A DNA stretch of 64,000 nucleotides, taken from positions 62,001 to 126,000 of the forward strand of contig NZ_JBEXDG010000009.1 of NCBI RefSeq assembly GCF_040605635.1, given 5' to 3'. Below, piece by piece: positions 50,081 to 57,775 of the stretch. Under the pieces are notes generated by a model, which worked only from the letters and a program-made list of their open reading frames with translations, did no database searches and was not told the origin of the DNA. The translations under genes and the position numbers were made by a program. How positions within the stretch are numbered: position 1 is the stretch's first letter; each line of letters starts with the position of its first letter. This DNA comes from Dactylosporangium sp040605635 (lineage in GTDB: Bacteria; Actinomycetota; Actinomycetes; Mycobacteriales; Micromonosporaceae).

Positions 50081-51003
50081 AGATCTGCCACTGCCTGCGC
50101 GGCGGTCCGCAGGGCATCGCGGACCGCCGGCGGGTCGAGCACCTCCACCCGCGTGCCGAGCCCCAGCAGGCTCCCGACCGCGTGCGACGGCCCGGCGAAC
50201 GCGAGCCGCACGTCAGCGGCGCGGCCGTCGTCGGACGGGTCCAGGTGACGGGCGAGCAGCCGGCGCACCATGGCGACCGCGTCCGGCGCCGCCGCCACGA
50301 CGACGGACAGCGCGCGCGGCCGCACCTCCACCCTGTCCCGCAGCATCGCCCAGGCCGCGTCCAGGTCGAAGTCGGCCGGCAGGACCGCCGGCGACGGCAG
50401 CGCCGTGCAGGACCGCACGCGCGACACCCGCACCAGCGCGGGCTCCGACGTGATCAGATACCAGATCCCGGCCTTCGCCACCAGGCCGGCGGGCGCCACC
50501 GTGCGCTGCGAGCGGGAGCCGTCGCTGTCCTGGTAGTCGAGTGACAGGCAGACGCCACGCAGCAGGGCGTCGTGGATGCGGGGGAGCAGGGGCACGGGCT
50601 CGCCGGCGCGCATCCACGGGTCGACGTCGACGATGACGTGCCGGCGGCCCTGGGACAGCCCGCCGCGCAATGCCTGTCCGCCGGCGCCGGTGATCTTCTC
50701 GATGGCCGTGTCGAGGGCGTCGCCGAGGCCGAGCTCGCCCGCGAGGCGGGACTGCCCGACGGCCAGGCCCGCGCCTTCCGCCCGGCTCAGGTTGGCCAGG
50801 CCGGACCGGTACGTGTCGAGCAGCCGGATTCCTCCGCCGCGCCCTTGTGCGGTGTACACCGGGATCCCGGCGGAACTCAGCGCCTCGACGTCGCGCATGA
50901 CGGTCCGCACCGACACCCCGAGCCGGGCGGCCAGGTCCGGAGCCGTTGCGAGCTCGCGGGCCTGCAGGAGCAGGACCAGTGACAACAGGCGATCGGCGCG
51001 CAT
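50026..51003 (-). CDS. WYL-domain helix-turn-helix regulator (second copy)
   Basis: 325 aa. Same build as the gene at 33419: helix-turn-helix with VSVRTVMRDVEALSSAGIP, WYL domain (SLDYQDSDGSRSQRTVAPAGLVAKAGIWYLI) and WCX end. Divergent from an AlkA-like glycosylase, with a GACA-N5-TGTC site in the gap. WYL regulators are linked to DNA-damage and nucleotide signals in several actinomycetes, which suits a repair enzyme target. The last residues overlap the convergent 49817 gene. Confidence 0.92.
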   Translation of the reverse strand: MRADRLLSLVLLLQARELATAPDLAARLGVSVRTVMRDVEALSSAGIPVYTAQGRGGGIRLLDTYRSGLANLSRAEGAGLAVGQSRLAGELGLGDALDTAIEKITGAGGQALRGGLSQGRRHVIVDVDPWMRAGEPVPLLPRIHDALLRGVCLSLDYQDSDGSRSQRTVAPAGLVAKAGIWYLITSEPALVRVSRVRSCTALPSPAVLPADFDLDAAWAMLRDRVEVRPRALSVVVAAAPDAVAMVRRLLARHLDPSDDGRAADVRLAFAGPSHAVGSLLGLGTRVEVLDPPAVRDALRTAAQAVADLYSPRTGSSLSRVNSNSI

Positions 51004-51027
51004 CCGCCGAGACTATCCGCGAAACAT

Positions 51028-51040
51028 GACAGCAGGTGTC
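51028..51040. promoter_or_regulatory. WYL-type operator between divergent genes
   Basis: GACAGCAGGTGTC: arms GACA and TGTC, spacer GCAGG. Same core and spacing as the site at 34437-34453 before RidA. Confidence 0.6.
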
Positions 51041-51054
51041 TTGTTCAAGAGTCC

Positions 51055-51915
51055 ATGCTGCGGGGCATGGAAGCGCACATCACCGGCCCGTACGACATGG
51101 CCAGGCAGAGCGAGTACTTCGGAGGCTGGATGCGGCCGGTCGGCGACGACCGCACGATCATCATGGCGTTCCCCGTCGAGGGGTGGACCCACTCCGCCGC
51201 CGTGCTGCTGCGGCAGACAGGACCGGACACCGTCACCGGGCAGGGGCCGCAGGACGCCTGGCGCCAGGCCCTGGCGGTGCTGTCCCTCGACGTCGACGGC
51301 AGCGGATACGCGCAGGTCGGCGAGCGGGACCCGGTCATCGGCGAGCTGCAGCGGCAGCACGCGCACGTGCGGCCGGTGCTGTTCCACTCGCCGTACGAGG
51401 CGGCCTGCGCCTTCATCATCGCGCACCGGATGCGCATCGAGCAGGGCCGCGCGATCCGGCAGCGGATGGCCCGCGAGCACGGTGAGGCGTTCGAGGTCGG
51501 CGGCGTCACCGTGCACGCGTTCCCCGCACCGCAGCGGCTTCTGCGCATCACCGACATCCCGGGCGTCGACGACGAAAAGGTGCGCCGCCTGCACGGCATC
51601 GCGGAGGCGGCCCTCGAAGGCCGGCTCGACCGTGCCCGGCTGCGGAGCCTGCCGGTCGGGGAGGCCCTCGCCGACGTGCGCCGGCTGCGCGGCGTCGGCG
51701 ACTACTTCGCCACCGCGATCGTGATGCGCGGCGCAGGCCTCGTGGACACGCTGCCGGGCGACGAGCTCACCATTTCGGGCATGCGCCGTCTGTACAGCCT
51801 GCCGGCCACTCCCTCGGCCGCCGAGATCGCCCGCGTGACCGACGCCTGGCGGCCGTACCGGATGTGGTGCTCGGTCCTCGTGCACGCCTCGGAACGCCGC
51901 GCCCGGCAACGGTAG
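51055..51915 (+). CDS. AlkA-like DNA-3-methyladenine glycosylase family protein
   Basis: 286 aa. HhH-GPD fold: the helix-hairpin-helix LRGVGDYFATAIVMRG is followed by TLPGDELTISG, where the catalytic Asp is expected. The N-terminal antiparallel domain (SEYFGGWMRPVGDD) resembles AlkA. The enzyme should remove alkylated bases from DNA. ATG 51055; a Met at residue 5 is another choice. Divergent from the WYL regulator, which probably controls it. Confidence 0.87.
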   Translation: MLRGMEAHITGPYDMARQSEYFGGWMRPVGDDRTIIMAFPVEGWTHSAAVLLRQTGPDTVTGQGPQDAWRQALAVLSLDVDGSGYAQVGERDPVIGELQRQHAHVRPVLFHSPYEAACAFIIAHRMRIEQGRAIRQRMAREHGEAFEVGGVTVHAFPAPQRLLRITDIPGVDDEKVRRLHGIAEAALEGRLDRARLRSLPVGEALADVRRLRGVGDYFATAIVMRGAGLVDTLPGDELTISGMRRLYSLPATPSAAEIARVTDAWRPYRMWCSVLVHASERRARQR

Positions 51916-51927
51916 ACGGCGTGCCGC

Positions 51928-51933
51928 TACGAT
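51928..51933 (+). promoter_or_regulatory. Leaderless -10 for zinc-ribbon gene
   Basis: TACGAT ends 6 bases before GTG 51940. Confidence 0.5.
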
Positions 51934-51939
51934 GGCCGC

Positions 51940-52155
51940 GTGGTGATCTTCGGCTGGGGCTGGCGGGTGAAGCACCTGCGCACGCTGACCCTGCGCTGCC
52001 CGCACTGCGGCAACACGGTGGCGCACCCGCTGTACAAGCGGACCCTCAAACTCTCGTTGTTCTTCATCCCGCTGATCCCGCTGCAGGTCAAGCACACCGT
52101 CCAGTGCACCGCCTGCGCCAACCAGCGCGACGTCGACCCCGCCCGGGTCCACTGA
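51940..52155 (+). CDS. Zinc-ribbon domain protein
   Basis: 71 aa with two CxxC knuckles (CPHC about 20-23 and CTAC about 56-59) that make a zinc ribbon, with a hydrophobic SLFFIPLIPLQ stretch between them. The strand-loop-strand plus short hydrophobic part is typical of zinc_ribbon_15 proteins, often membrane-near. Function unknown. GTG 51940 is supported by the leaderless -10. Confidence 0.8.
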   Translation: MVIFGWGWRVKHLRTLTLRCPHCGNTVAHPLYKRTLKLSLFFIPLIPLQVKHTVQCTACANQRDVDPARVH

Positions 52156-52165
52156 GGGCCCGGGC

Positions 52166-52519
52166 TCAGTACCCGAGGTCCACCGGCAGCAGCCACCAGC
52201 AGGCGGGCAGCAGCACCAGCGGGGTCAGGACGGCGCACACCAGGACGGGCACCGCCCACCTCGGCCCGCGGAGCCTCCACAGGGCCGTGACCCCGAGCGC
52301 GGACAGGGCGACGGCGATCAGGCCCGCCCCGCCGAGCAGCAGCCCGTACAGGGCGAAGAAGAACCACAGGTAGTAGAGCCAGTGGCTGGCCAGCTGCACG
52401 CCCACGACGAGGGTCCAGCCGCCGAACGTCAGCAGGAGCGGGACCGCGACCTCCCACCACCGCCGCCGTCCGGTCCACCCGGGCACCTGCTCCGCCGGCC
52501 ACATCCCGCCATCATCCAA
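52166..52519 (-). CDS. Small membrane protein
   Basis: 117 aa with three helices: VAVPLLLTFGGWTLVVGVQLA, LYYLWFFFALYGLLLGGAGL (continuing into LIAVALSALGVTALW) and VPVLVCAVLTPLVLLPACWW. No family recognised. It converges with the zinc-ribbon gene (10-bp gap). The start could be ATG 52519 or ATG 52504. Confidence 0.65.
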   Translation of the reverse strand: MDDGGMWPAEQVPGWTGRRRWWEVAVPLLLTFGGWTLVVGVQLASHWLYYLWFFFALYGLLLGGAGLIAVALSALGVTALWRLRGPRWAVPVLVCAVLTPLVLLPACWWLLPVDLGY

Positions 52520-52570
52520 CGCGCCGCCCTCGCCCGCCGCCCCTTGCCCCGCCGCCCCGCCGCCGGTGGG

Positions 52571-52870
52571 TCAGTGCCGGGCGGGCACGCCGAGGGCGGC
52601 GCAGGCGTCCTGGTACATGCGGACGACCTCGGGACGCACCTCGGCCCGGGCGGTCAGCGGGCGGGCGAACGGCACCCGGACCTCGACGGGCGCGCCGCCG
52701 ACCGTGGCGGTGAAGTCGATGCCGTCACCGTCCATGCCGGTCATGGCGGCGGCCGTCGCGGACGGCTGCCCGCCGAGCGAGCGGCAGATCAGCAGGCTGT
52801 CGGCGGCGTGGTCGTCGTTCATGTGCCGGCGGACCGCGTCGATGACGTCGGCGGTGAACGGTTGCCCCAT
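52571..52870 (-). CDS. DUF2470-domain protein
   Basis: 99 aa. The family signature RHMNDDHAADSLLICRSLGG includes the conserved Asp/His. DUF2470 is usually the C-terminal part of HugZ-type haem-utilisation enzymes; here it stands alone behind haem oxygenase (13-bp gap, same strand), so it probably helps in haem binding or degradation. ATG 52870 with GGAGCATCC upstream. Confidence 0.88.
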   Translation of the reverse strand: MGQPFTADVIDAVRRHMNDDHAADSLLICRSLGGQPSATAAAMTGMDGDGIDFTATVGGAPVEVRVPFARPLTARAEVRPEVVRMYQDACAALGVPARH

Positions 52871-52883
52871 CGTGGATGCTCCT

Positions 52884-53555
52884 TCAGGCGGCCCGGGACG
52901 ACGTGCCGCCCAGGGCCAGGTCGTGCAGGACGTCGATGTTCAGCCGGTACGCCACCAGCACCTCGTCCAGGACGCGGCGGCGCTCGTCCGGGGACCACGC
53001 GGCGGCGTCGAGGGTGTCGCGGTACTGCGCCTTGAACGCGGCAGGGCTGCCGATGCCGTCGAACTCGTAGAACCTCGTCCCGGTGACGCCGGGCAGCCCG
53101 TAGGCCTTGCGGACCGCCGCCGCGATGAACCGCCCGCCGGACAGGTCGCCGAGGTAGCGCGTGTAGTGGTGCGCGACGAACCCGCCGGACCAGGTGCGGC
53201 ACACGTCGCGGAGCCGGTGCACGTAGCGGATCGTCGCCGGGACTGGTGCGCTGCGCGTCTTCCAGTCCTCGCCGAGGAGTGCGTCCAGGTCGGCCTCGAG
53301 CGCCGGCAGCCGGGTGAGTCCATCGTGGACGAACGCGCCGGCGACCGGGTCGTCGCGCATCGCGTCGGCGGCCTGCTCCAGCGCGGCGTAGATGTGCCAG
53401 TGCTGGGCGACCATGGCGGCGTAGCAGGTCAGCGGCAGCGTCCCGGCGACGAGGTCGTCGAGGAACCTGGACCGCTCGGCGTCGCGGTGCACGCCGCCGG
53501 TGAGCGTGCGCACCGCGGTGGAGAACGGCCCCGCCTGCATCTCGTCCGTCGACAC
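52884..53555 (-). CDS. Biliverdin-producing haem oxygenase
   Basis: 223 aa, normal HmuO length. Proximal His23 is in the HRDAE motif and the distal helix is YLGDLSGGR. It opens the haem ring to biliverdin, iron and CO, giving iron for growth. GTG 53555 follows CGAGGAGGCGACC. The 19-bp iron box at 53580-53598 lies 24 bp upstream of the start, so IdeR/DtxR should repress it when iron is plentiful. In operon with DUF2470. Confidence 0.95.
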   Translation of the reverse strand: MSTDEMQAGPFSTAVRTLTGGVHRDAERSRFLDDLVAGTLPLTCYAAMVAQHWHIYAALEQAADAMRDDPVAGAFVHDGLTRLPALEADLDALLGEDWKTRSAPVPATIRYVHRLRDVCRTWSGGFVAHHYTRYLGDLSGGRFIAAAVRKAYGLPGVTGTRFYEFDGIGSPAAFKAQYRDTLDAAAWSPDERRRVLDEVLVAYRLNIDVLHDLALGGTSSRAA

Positions 53556-53579
53556 GGTCGCCTCCTCGGAGATCGAACT

Positions 53580-53598
53580 CCAGGTTAGGCTAACCTAA
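53580..53598. promoter_or_regulatory. IdeR/DtxR iron box
   Basis: CCAGGTTAGGCTAACCTAA; its complement matches the consensus iron box TTAGGTTAGCCTAACCTAA at 17 of 19 positions. It overlaps the haem oxygenase promoter. Confidence 0.9.
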
Positions 53599-53621
53599 TT
53601 CGATGGTGCTGAGAAGTGGCC

Positions 53622-53651
53622 GTGCGGCGGAGCCCGACGGCCCCGCCGCAC
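53622..53651 (-). terminator. Hairpin terminator after CbtA
   Basis: GTGCGGCGG (53622-53630) and CCGCCGCAC (53643-53651) form a perfect 9-bp stem, extended by an inner GCC/GGC pairing. It separates the cobalt operon from the iron-regulated one. Confidence 0.75.
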
Positions 53652-53666
53652 GTGGAGACCACAGGA

Positions 53667-54416
53667 TCAGACGGCGACCGGCTGCGCGGCGACCGCGGTC
53701 GCCGCACGCTGGCTGCGCTCGGTGAGGTACCCGAACAGCAGGCCGAGCGTGGCCCAGTTGACCGCCTGCGTGCCCAGCGAGGCGAGGCGGAACTTCCACA
53801 GCAGGATCGGGGCGAACCCGTCCGGCACCTCGTTGACCGCAGGCAGCAGCGCGATCGCGATACCGACGACGACCACGCCACCGACGACCGCCGCCGTCGC
53901 GGCGTTCCAGGTGCCGTAGCGGGCCTGCAGCGACCGGGTCACGACGGCGACGCCGATCACGGTCGCGACCCCGATGACGATCATCAGGAAGAACAGGCCG
54001 GTGCGCTGCTGCAGCGTGTCCGGGTTGCCGGTGGCCGGCGGGTTGGCCGGATACTTCAGGAACGGCACGAGCGCCACCCCGACGAACCCGGCGAGGGCGA
54101 CGAGCCCGGCGGTCGCCCGGGCGCTGATCCGCCCGATCCGGCCGAGGGTGATCGCGACAACGATGGCGAACAGGCCGCCGAGCGCCACCCCGTACACGAC
54201 GGAGGCCGTGGCAAGACCGGCGGTGCTCTGCACGCCGCGGCTGACGAGCTCGTGCTCGTGCTCACCGGCGGGCAGCGGCGCGGCGTGGGCCTCCTCGAAC
54301 GCGATCGCGTCGTTGATCGGGCCCTCGCCGAACAGGTAGGCGAACAGGAACGCGGCGACCCCGGCGACGGCGCCGGCGATCATCCCGCGGACCAGGAGGG
54401 TGCGGGCGTTGAGCAT
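53667..54416 (-). CDS. cbtA: CbtA-family predicted cobalt transporter subunit
   Basis: 249 aa, about five to six membrane helices, with an early LVRGMIAGAVAGVAAFLFAYLFGEGPINDAIAFEEAHAA typical of CbtA and a His/Glu-rich loop (GEHEHELVSRG). CbtA works with CbtB in B12-regulated uptake of cobalt for cobalamin synthesis. It follows CbtB after 15 bp in the same transcript, downstream of the riboswitch. Confidence 0.9.
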   Translation of the reverse strand: MLNARTLLVRGMIAGAVAGVAAFLFAYLFGEGPINDAIAFEEAHAAPLPAGEHEHELVSRGVQSTAGLATASVVYGVALGGLFAIVVAITLGRIGRISARATAGLVALAGFVGVALVPFLKYPANPPATGNPDTLQQRTGLFFLMIVIGVATVIGVAVVTRSLQARYGTWNAATAAVVGGVVVVGIAIALLPAVNEVPDGFAPILLWKFRLASLGTQAVNWATLGLLFGYLTERSQRAATAVAAQPVAV

Positions 54417-54431
54417 GTCGGCTTCCCCGTC

Positions 54432-54647
54432 TCAGTGGCAGGGGAAGCCGAGCAGGTGCCGGCCGTCGTGGACGAACTCGTGCACGGTCTCACCGGCGAT
54501 GACGGACGTGATGCCCTGCTCGGCGCCGACGAAGTAGAGCAGGACGACGGCGAGCACGACGCCGAACGTCGCCCACGGCAGGATCTGCCGCAGCGGGATC
54601 GGGGCCGGCGCGGCGACCGGGGTGGGAAGAGCCGAGATCGATGCCAT
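54432..54647 (-). CDS. cbtB: CbtB-family predicted cobalt transporter subunit
   Basis: 71 aa. One membrane helix (ILPWATFGVVLAVVLLYFVG) and the family's His-rich C-terminus (HEFVHDGRHLLGFPCH), thought to bind the metal. ATG 54647 lies behind GGAGG, which sits in the loop of a small hairpin (GCAG-GAGG-CTGC). First gene of the riboswitch-controlled cbtBA unit. Confidence 0.9.
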   Translation of the reverse strand: MASISALPTPVAAPAPIPLRQILPWATFGVVLAVVLLYFVGAEQGITSVIAGETVHEFVHDGRHLLGFPCH

Positions 54648-54690
54648 CTGTGCAGCCTCCTGCGGGATTTCGCGTCCCATCGAGCGTTGT

Positions 54691-54780
54691 CGTGACAGTG
54701 GCCGGGTCTGACTCCCACGGGTGCGTGGTTACAGCGGCGCGACCGTGCCGGGCTTGCACCGGCTTCCGTTCACTGTCACG
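54691..54780 (-). promoter_or_regulatory. Cobalamin riboswitch
   Basis: Arms CACTGTCACG and CGTGACAGTG at 54771-54780 and 54691-54700 form a perfect 10-bp closing stem. Inside, the minus strand has the conserved core GGTGCAAGCCCGGCAC and CGCGCCGCTGTAACC, then GTGGGAGTCAGACC and GGCCACTG. This is the B12-box architecture. After it, GGGACGCGAAATCCC and GCAGGAGGCTGC can form small hairpins over the ribosome binding site, suggesting translational control. Confidence 0.9.
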
Positions 54781-54916
54781 TTTCGTTTCGGACGGTACGG
54801 ACGGCGTACCGGTGTGTCAATCGAAGCGACCCCCGCCGGACCCCTGCGGTGCTGATCAGCGGGGGTGCGGCGAAACGCGAAGGTGATCAACTTCTCGCGG
54901 GCAGGGCGGTCGACGC

Positions 54917-55537
54917 CTACCGCGGGGTGCCCCCGGTCAGGGCCGCGACGAGCTCGTCCGCGCGGCGGGTGAGGAACACGCCCGTGAGCAGTGCCAGCTG
55001 CGACAGGTCGGCGAAGTCGATCACGACCCGGCCGCGCTGCAGGAACCTCCCCTCGCGGCGGGCCCGCAGCACCGCCCCCCGGGGCACCTCCGCCCGCAGC
55101 CGGAAGCCGCGCAGGTCGTCGGTCATGTCGGCCAGGACGAGCCGCCGGTCCGTGACCACGCAGTGGACCATGGTGGCGTCGCGGATACCGCGGTCGAGGC
55201 GGGCCGCGCACGAGTCGTCCCCGCCGGTGACGGCCGACCCGCCGATCGCGCGTTCGACGTCGAGCCGGATGACCGAGTCGGCGCCGACGAGCACCGCGAC
55301 GACCCGCTCCCACGCCTTCTCGGGTGAGGGCTCCGGCTCGGCCCGGTAGGCGGCCGCCGCCGCGTCCCTCACCCCGCGCGGCAGGGCGGCGAGCAGCTGC
55401 TCCATCTCCCGCGGCGAGCGCTGCAGCCGTTCGGCGCCGAACGCCTTCTGGCAGTGCACCGCCGCCAGCAGTACGTCGTCGCCGGCGAGGTGCTCCAGCT
55501 CGGCCCGGTGTGCCTTCAGCGCGTCCACGCCGCGCAT
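54917..55537 (-). CDS. Protein of unknown function
   Basis: 206 aa, soluble, with a helical N-terminal half (LKAHRAELEHLAGDDVLLAAVHCQ) and a beta-rich C-terminal half (VHCVVTDRRLVLADM, RFLQRGRVVIDFADLSQLALL) that looks like a PH-type domain. No family assigned. ATG 55537 chosen over GTG 55546. It is divergent from the small membrane gene at 55602. The interval 54801-54916 after the riboswitch contains nothing I can name. Confidence 0.7.
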   Translation of the reverse strand: MRGVDALKAHRAELEHLAGDDVLLAAVHCQKAFGAERLQRSPREMEQLLAALPRGVRDAAAAAYRAEPEPSPEKAWERVVAVLVGADSVIRLDVERAIGGSAVTGGDDSCAARLDRGIRDATMVHCVVTDRRLVLADMTDDLRGFRLRAEVPRGAVLRARREGRFLQRGRVVIDFADLSQLALLTGVFLTRRADELVAALTGGTPR

Positions 55538-55601
55538 GCTATCCACGTCCGTTCATCCGCGCGGCCCCGTCCACCGGGGTCGCGGATGGTTCAATGCCGA
55601 C

Positions 55602-56000
55602 GTGACGGAGATGACGGCGGCGGGGCCCGCCCGGCCGAGGCGGATCAAGGTGCTGGTCCTGCTACTGCTGTTCCTGGCGGTCAGCGCACTGATGTGCGCG
55701 TTCACCGCCGACGAGGGGCCCTACTCCGGGCTGCCCGCGTGGACGTACGCGGTACTGGGCTTCGCCTACCTGGCCGGTGCGTGGGCGATGTGGCGGGCGC
55801 GGCCCTGGGTGTGGTGGACGCTGCTGGTCGTGTACGGCGGCAGCTTCGTCCACGCGCTGTTCGACGCGTGGGCGACCAGCACCGTCGAGGCGACCTTCTG
55901 GTTTCTGCTGTGGCGGGCGGCGTTCCTCGTCGTCCTGCTGGGCGGCCGGACCAGGGCATGGTTCGGAATCGATCTCTGGTTCGGCGCGCGGGAGGCGTGA
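55602..56000 (+). CDS. Small four-helix membrane protein
   Basis: 132 aa. Helices: KVLVLLLLFLAVSALMCAF, PAWTYAVLGFAYLAGAWAMW, PWVWWTLLVVYGGSFVHAL and FWFLLWRAAFLVVLLGG. No named family. GTG 55602 (ATG 55611 is an alternative) lies 6 bases after TTCAAT, a weak leaderless -10. Confidence 0.7.
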   Translation: MTEMTAAGPARPRRIKVLVLLLLFLAVSALMCAFTADEGPYSGLPAWTYAVLGFAYLAGAWAMWRARPWVWWTLLVVYGGSFVHALFDAWATSTVEATFWFLLWRAAFLVVLLGGRTRAWFGIDLWFGAREA

Positions 56001-56029
56001 CGAGCGCTGCCGGGGACGCGCGGTCACGA

Positions 56030-56035
56030 TAGTGT
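56030..56035 (+). promoter_or_regulatory. Leaderless -10 for 56043 gene
   Basis: TAGTGT ends 7 bases before GTG 56043. Confidence 0.5.
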
Positions 56036-56042
56036 CAGCGGT

Positions 56043-56447
56043 GTGGGCGTCATGATGGACTACTTCGCCGCCACCGCGCAGGAGCTCGCCGCGCTGGACT
56101 TCGACGCCGGCCCCGCCGGCAACGACTGGCCGTATGTCGACTGCAAGGGCTGGATTCTCGAGGTCGAGGAGTTCGCCGCGGAGATCGACGGCCGGGACCC
56201 GAGTGAGTTCGGCAGGGACGAGCCGCTCGGCGGCATCCCCGACGCGGAGTTTCTGGGGCCGTGGACGGCCAGGATCAACGCGGAGCTCGTCGACACCCTC
56301 GCCAGGATCGGCGACGGGCAGATCCGCGACTACGCGGACGAGTATCTGCTGGAGGCCTGGGAGGCGGAGCGGCTCGTCGCCCTCGCGGGGCTGGCCCGGT
56401 CGGCCGTCACCGAGGGCCGGGCGCTCTACTCCTGGTCGTCGGTGTAG
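56043..56447 (+). CDS. Small acidic protein of unknown function
   Basis: 134 aa, very acidic, rich in Glu and Trp, mostly helical (IRDYADEYLLEAWEAERLVALAGLARSAV). I do not recognise a family; the pattern is like the small immunity-type or hydrolase-regulator proteins of actinomycetes. The start has the leaderless arrangement. Ends 4 bp before the convergent pentapeptide-repeat gene. Confidence 0.68.
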   Translation: MGVMMDYFAATAQELAALDFDAGPAGNDWPYVDCKGWILEVEEFAAEIDGRDPSEFGRDEPLGGIPDAEFLGPWTARINAELVDTLARIGDGQIRDYADEYLLEAWEAERLVALAGLARSAVTEGRALYSWSSV

Positions 56448-56451
56448 GCGG

Positions 56452-57207
56452 TCACCGCGGGGCGGGTGCCTGCTCCTGGTCGTTGCTGTAGGCGGTCACC
56501 AGCAGTGCCCACAGGCGGTCCCGGACCTGCGGCGGCAGCCGGTGCCCGAGCTCCCGCCGGCGGATCAGCACGAAGCCCTTCGGGTCGCGCGGCCGGCCGG
56601 TGCGCACGAAGTCGACCGCCTGCGCGGCGAGCAGCGGGTCGGGCCACGAGCCGGCGGGGGCGTCGCGGATCGCGGCGGTCGCCTCGGCCGTGCGCTCGTC
56701 GACGCGGTCGATCAGTGCGTACTCGTCGGCGTCGGTGGGCCAGCGCTGCGCGCCGAGGTCGATGTCGCGGAAGTCCACGTCGACGAGCTCGGCGTCGGAG
56801 AAGTCGTTGCCGCGCCACTCGTTGCTGTCCCGGCCCGGCGGTCCGGTCCACCCGTCGCCGGGGGCGCCGCAGAAGACGGTGTGCCACACCCGGCCGCGGA
56901 ACACGCAATCGACGAATTCGGCGCATTCGGTGTCAAGCTCGCGGATGCGGGCATGGTCGAACAGGCAGCCTTCGAAGCGCGCATCACCGAGATATGTGTT
57001 GCCCAGCGGAAACCTGGTGCGTCGGAAGGTGCAGTCGACGAACCGCGTCTGGCCCTGGTGCCCGACGCTGAACTTCCCGAATGTCGTTTCCGTGAAGTTA
57101 CATCGCAGGAAAGACCCGCCATAGGCGCCGAAAGTGTCGAACGAACGACCGGAAAAGTCGACGTCGGCCAATTGCACGTGACGGTGTTCCACGCGAAGCA
57201 GATCCAC
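56452..57207 (-). CDS. Pentapeptide-repeat protein
   Basis: 251 aa. A(N/D)LxX repeats form a right-handed beta-helix: ADVDFSGRSFDTF, CNFTETTFGKF, CTFRRTRF, ARFEGCLFDHARI, AEFVDCVFRGRV and DFSDAELVDVDFRDIDL. The C-terminal 90 residues are helical. Similar proteins bind DNA gyrase or act as scaffolds; quinolone protection is possible but not shown. GTG 57207 was chosen because TAACGT lies exactly 7 bases upstream. Confidence 0.8.
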   Translation of the reverse strand: MDLLRVEHRHVQLADVDFSGRSFDTFGAYGGSFLRCNFTETTFGKFSVGHQGQTRFVDCTFRRTRFPLGNTYLGDARFEGCLFDHARIRELDTECAEFVDCVFRGRVWHTVFCGAPGDGWTGPPGRDSNEWRGNDFSDAELVDVDFRDIDLGAQRWPTDADEYALIDRVDERTAEATAAIRDAPAGSWPDPLLAAQAVDFVRTGRPRDPKGFVLIRRRELGHRLPPQVRDRLWALLVTAYSNDQEQAPAPR

Positions 57208-57214
57208 AAGTTGG

Positions 57215-57220
57215 ACGTTA
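57215..57220 (-). promoter_or_regulatory. Leaderless -10 for pentapeptide gene
   Basis: TAACGT on the minus strand, 7 bases before GTG 57207. Confidence 0.5.
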
Positions 57221-57409
57221 CCAGCCGTCCGCGCATGCGGCCGGAGTCCGATCCCGGACGGACCGCCGGCGGCCGCGGCCGGCGCCGTCCGGGGTGCCCG
57301 CCGGGGAAGGTTTTCGCAGGCCACCGGCGGGTCGCGGGGGCGAGTGGCCCGCTCATCGCCGGGCGCGAGGCGGTGGCCGCCGCGCCCGGTGTACGGGGTG
57401 CGCGGCGGC

Positions 57410-57775
57410 TCACACCTGACGGCCACGAGGACCGGCCTGCCGCGGATCGCCGAGCCGGTCCCGCAGGGCCGTGAGCGGGCCGTCCCAGTCGCGGGCGAGG
57501 GCGGCGAGGAACTGCTGCGCCACCTTCATCGACGCGGAGTCCAGGCGGAAGCGGATCCGGCGCCGCTCGCCCGGCTCGGCGACGACGAGGCCCGCGTCCG
57601 CGAGCAGGGCCAGGTGCTTGGCGATCGCCTGCCGGGTGATCGGCAGCCGGGCGGCGAGCTGGGTGGCGGTCGCCGGGCCGCCGGCCGCGAGCGCGGCGAG
57701 GATCCCCCGCCGGCTCGGGTCGGCCAGGGCGACGAAGACCTCCTGCGCCACCGCCTCCGGGTCAGGCCTGCCCAT
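57410..57775 (-). CDS. ArsR-family regulator
   Basis: 121 aa. Winged helix with ADPSRRGILAALAAGGPATATQLAARLPITRQAIAKHLALL as its core (18-58), without metal-binding Cys, so it is of the non-metal ArsR group. It starts inside the SRPBCC gene (14-base overlap) and is its translational partner. The pair is a well-known two-gene type in which ArsR represses the operon through palindromes like those at 58210-58255. Confidence 0.9.
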   Translation of the reverse strand: MGRPDPEAVAQEVFVALADPSRRGILAALAAGGPATATQLAARLPITRQAIAKHLALLADAGLVVAEPGERRRIRFRLDSASMKVAQQFLAALARDWDGPLTALRDRLGDPRQAGPRGRQV

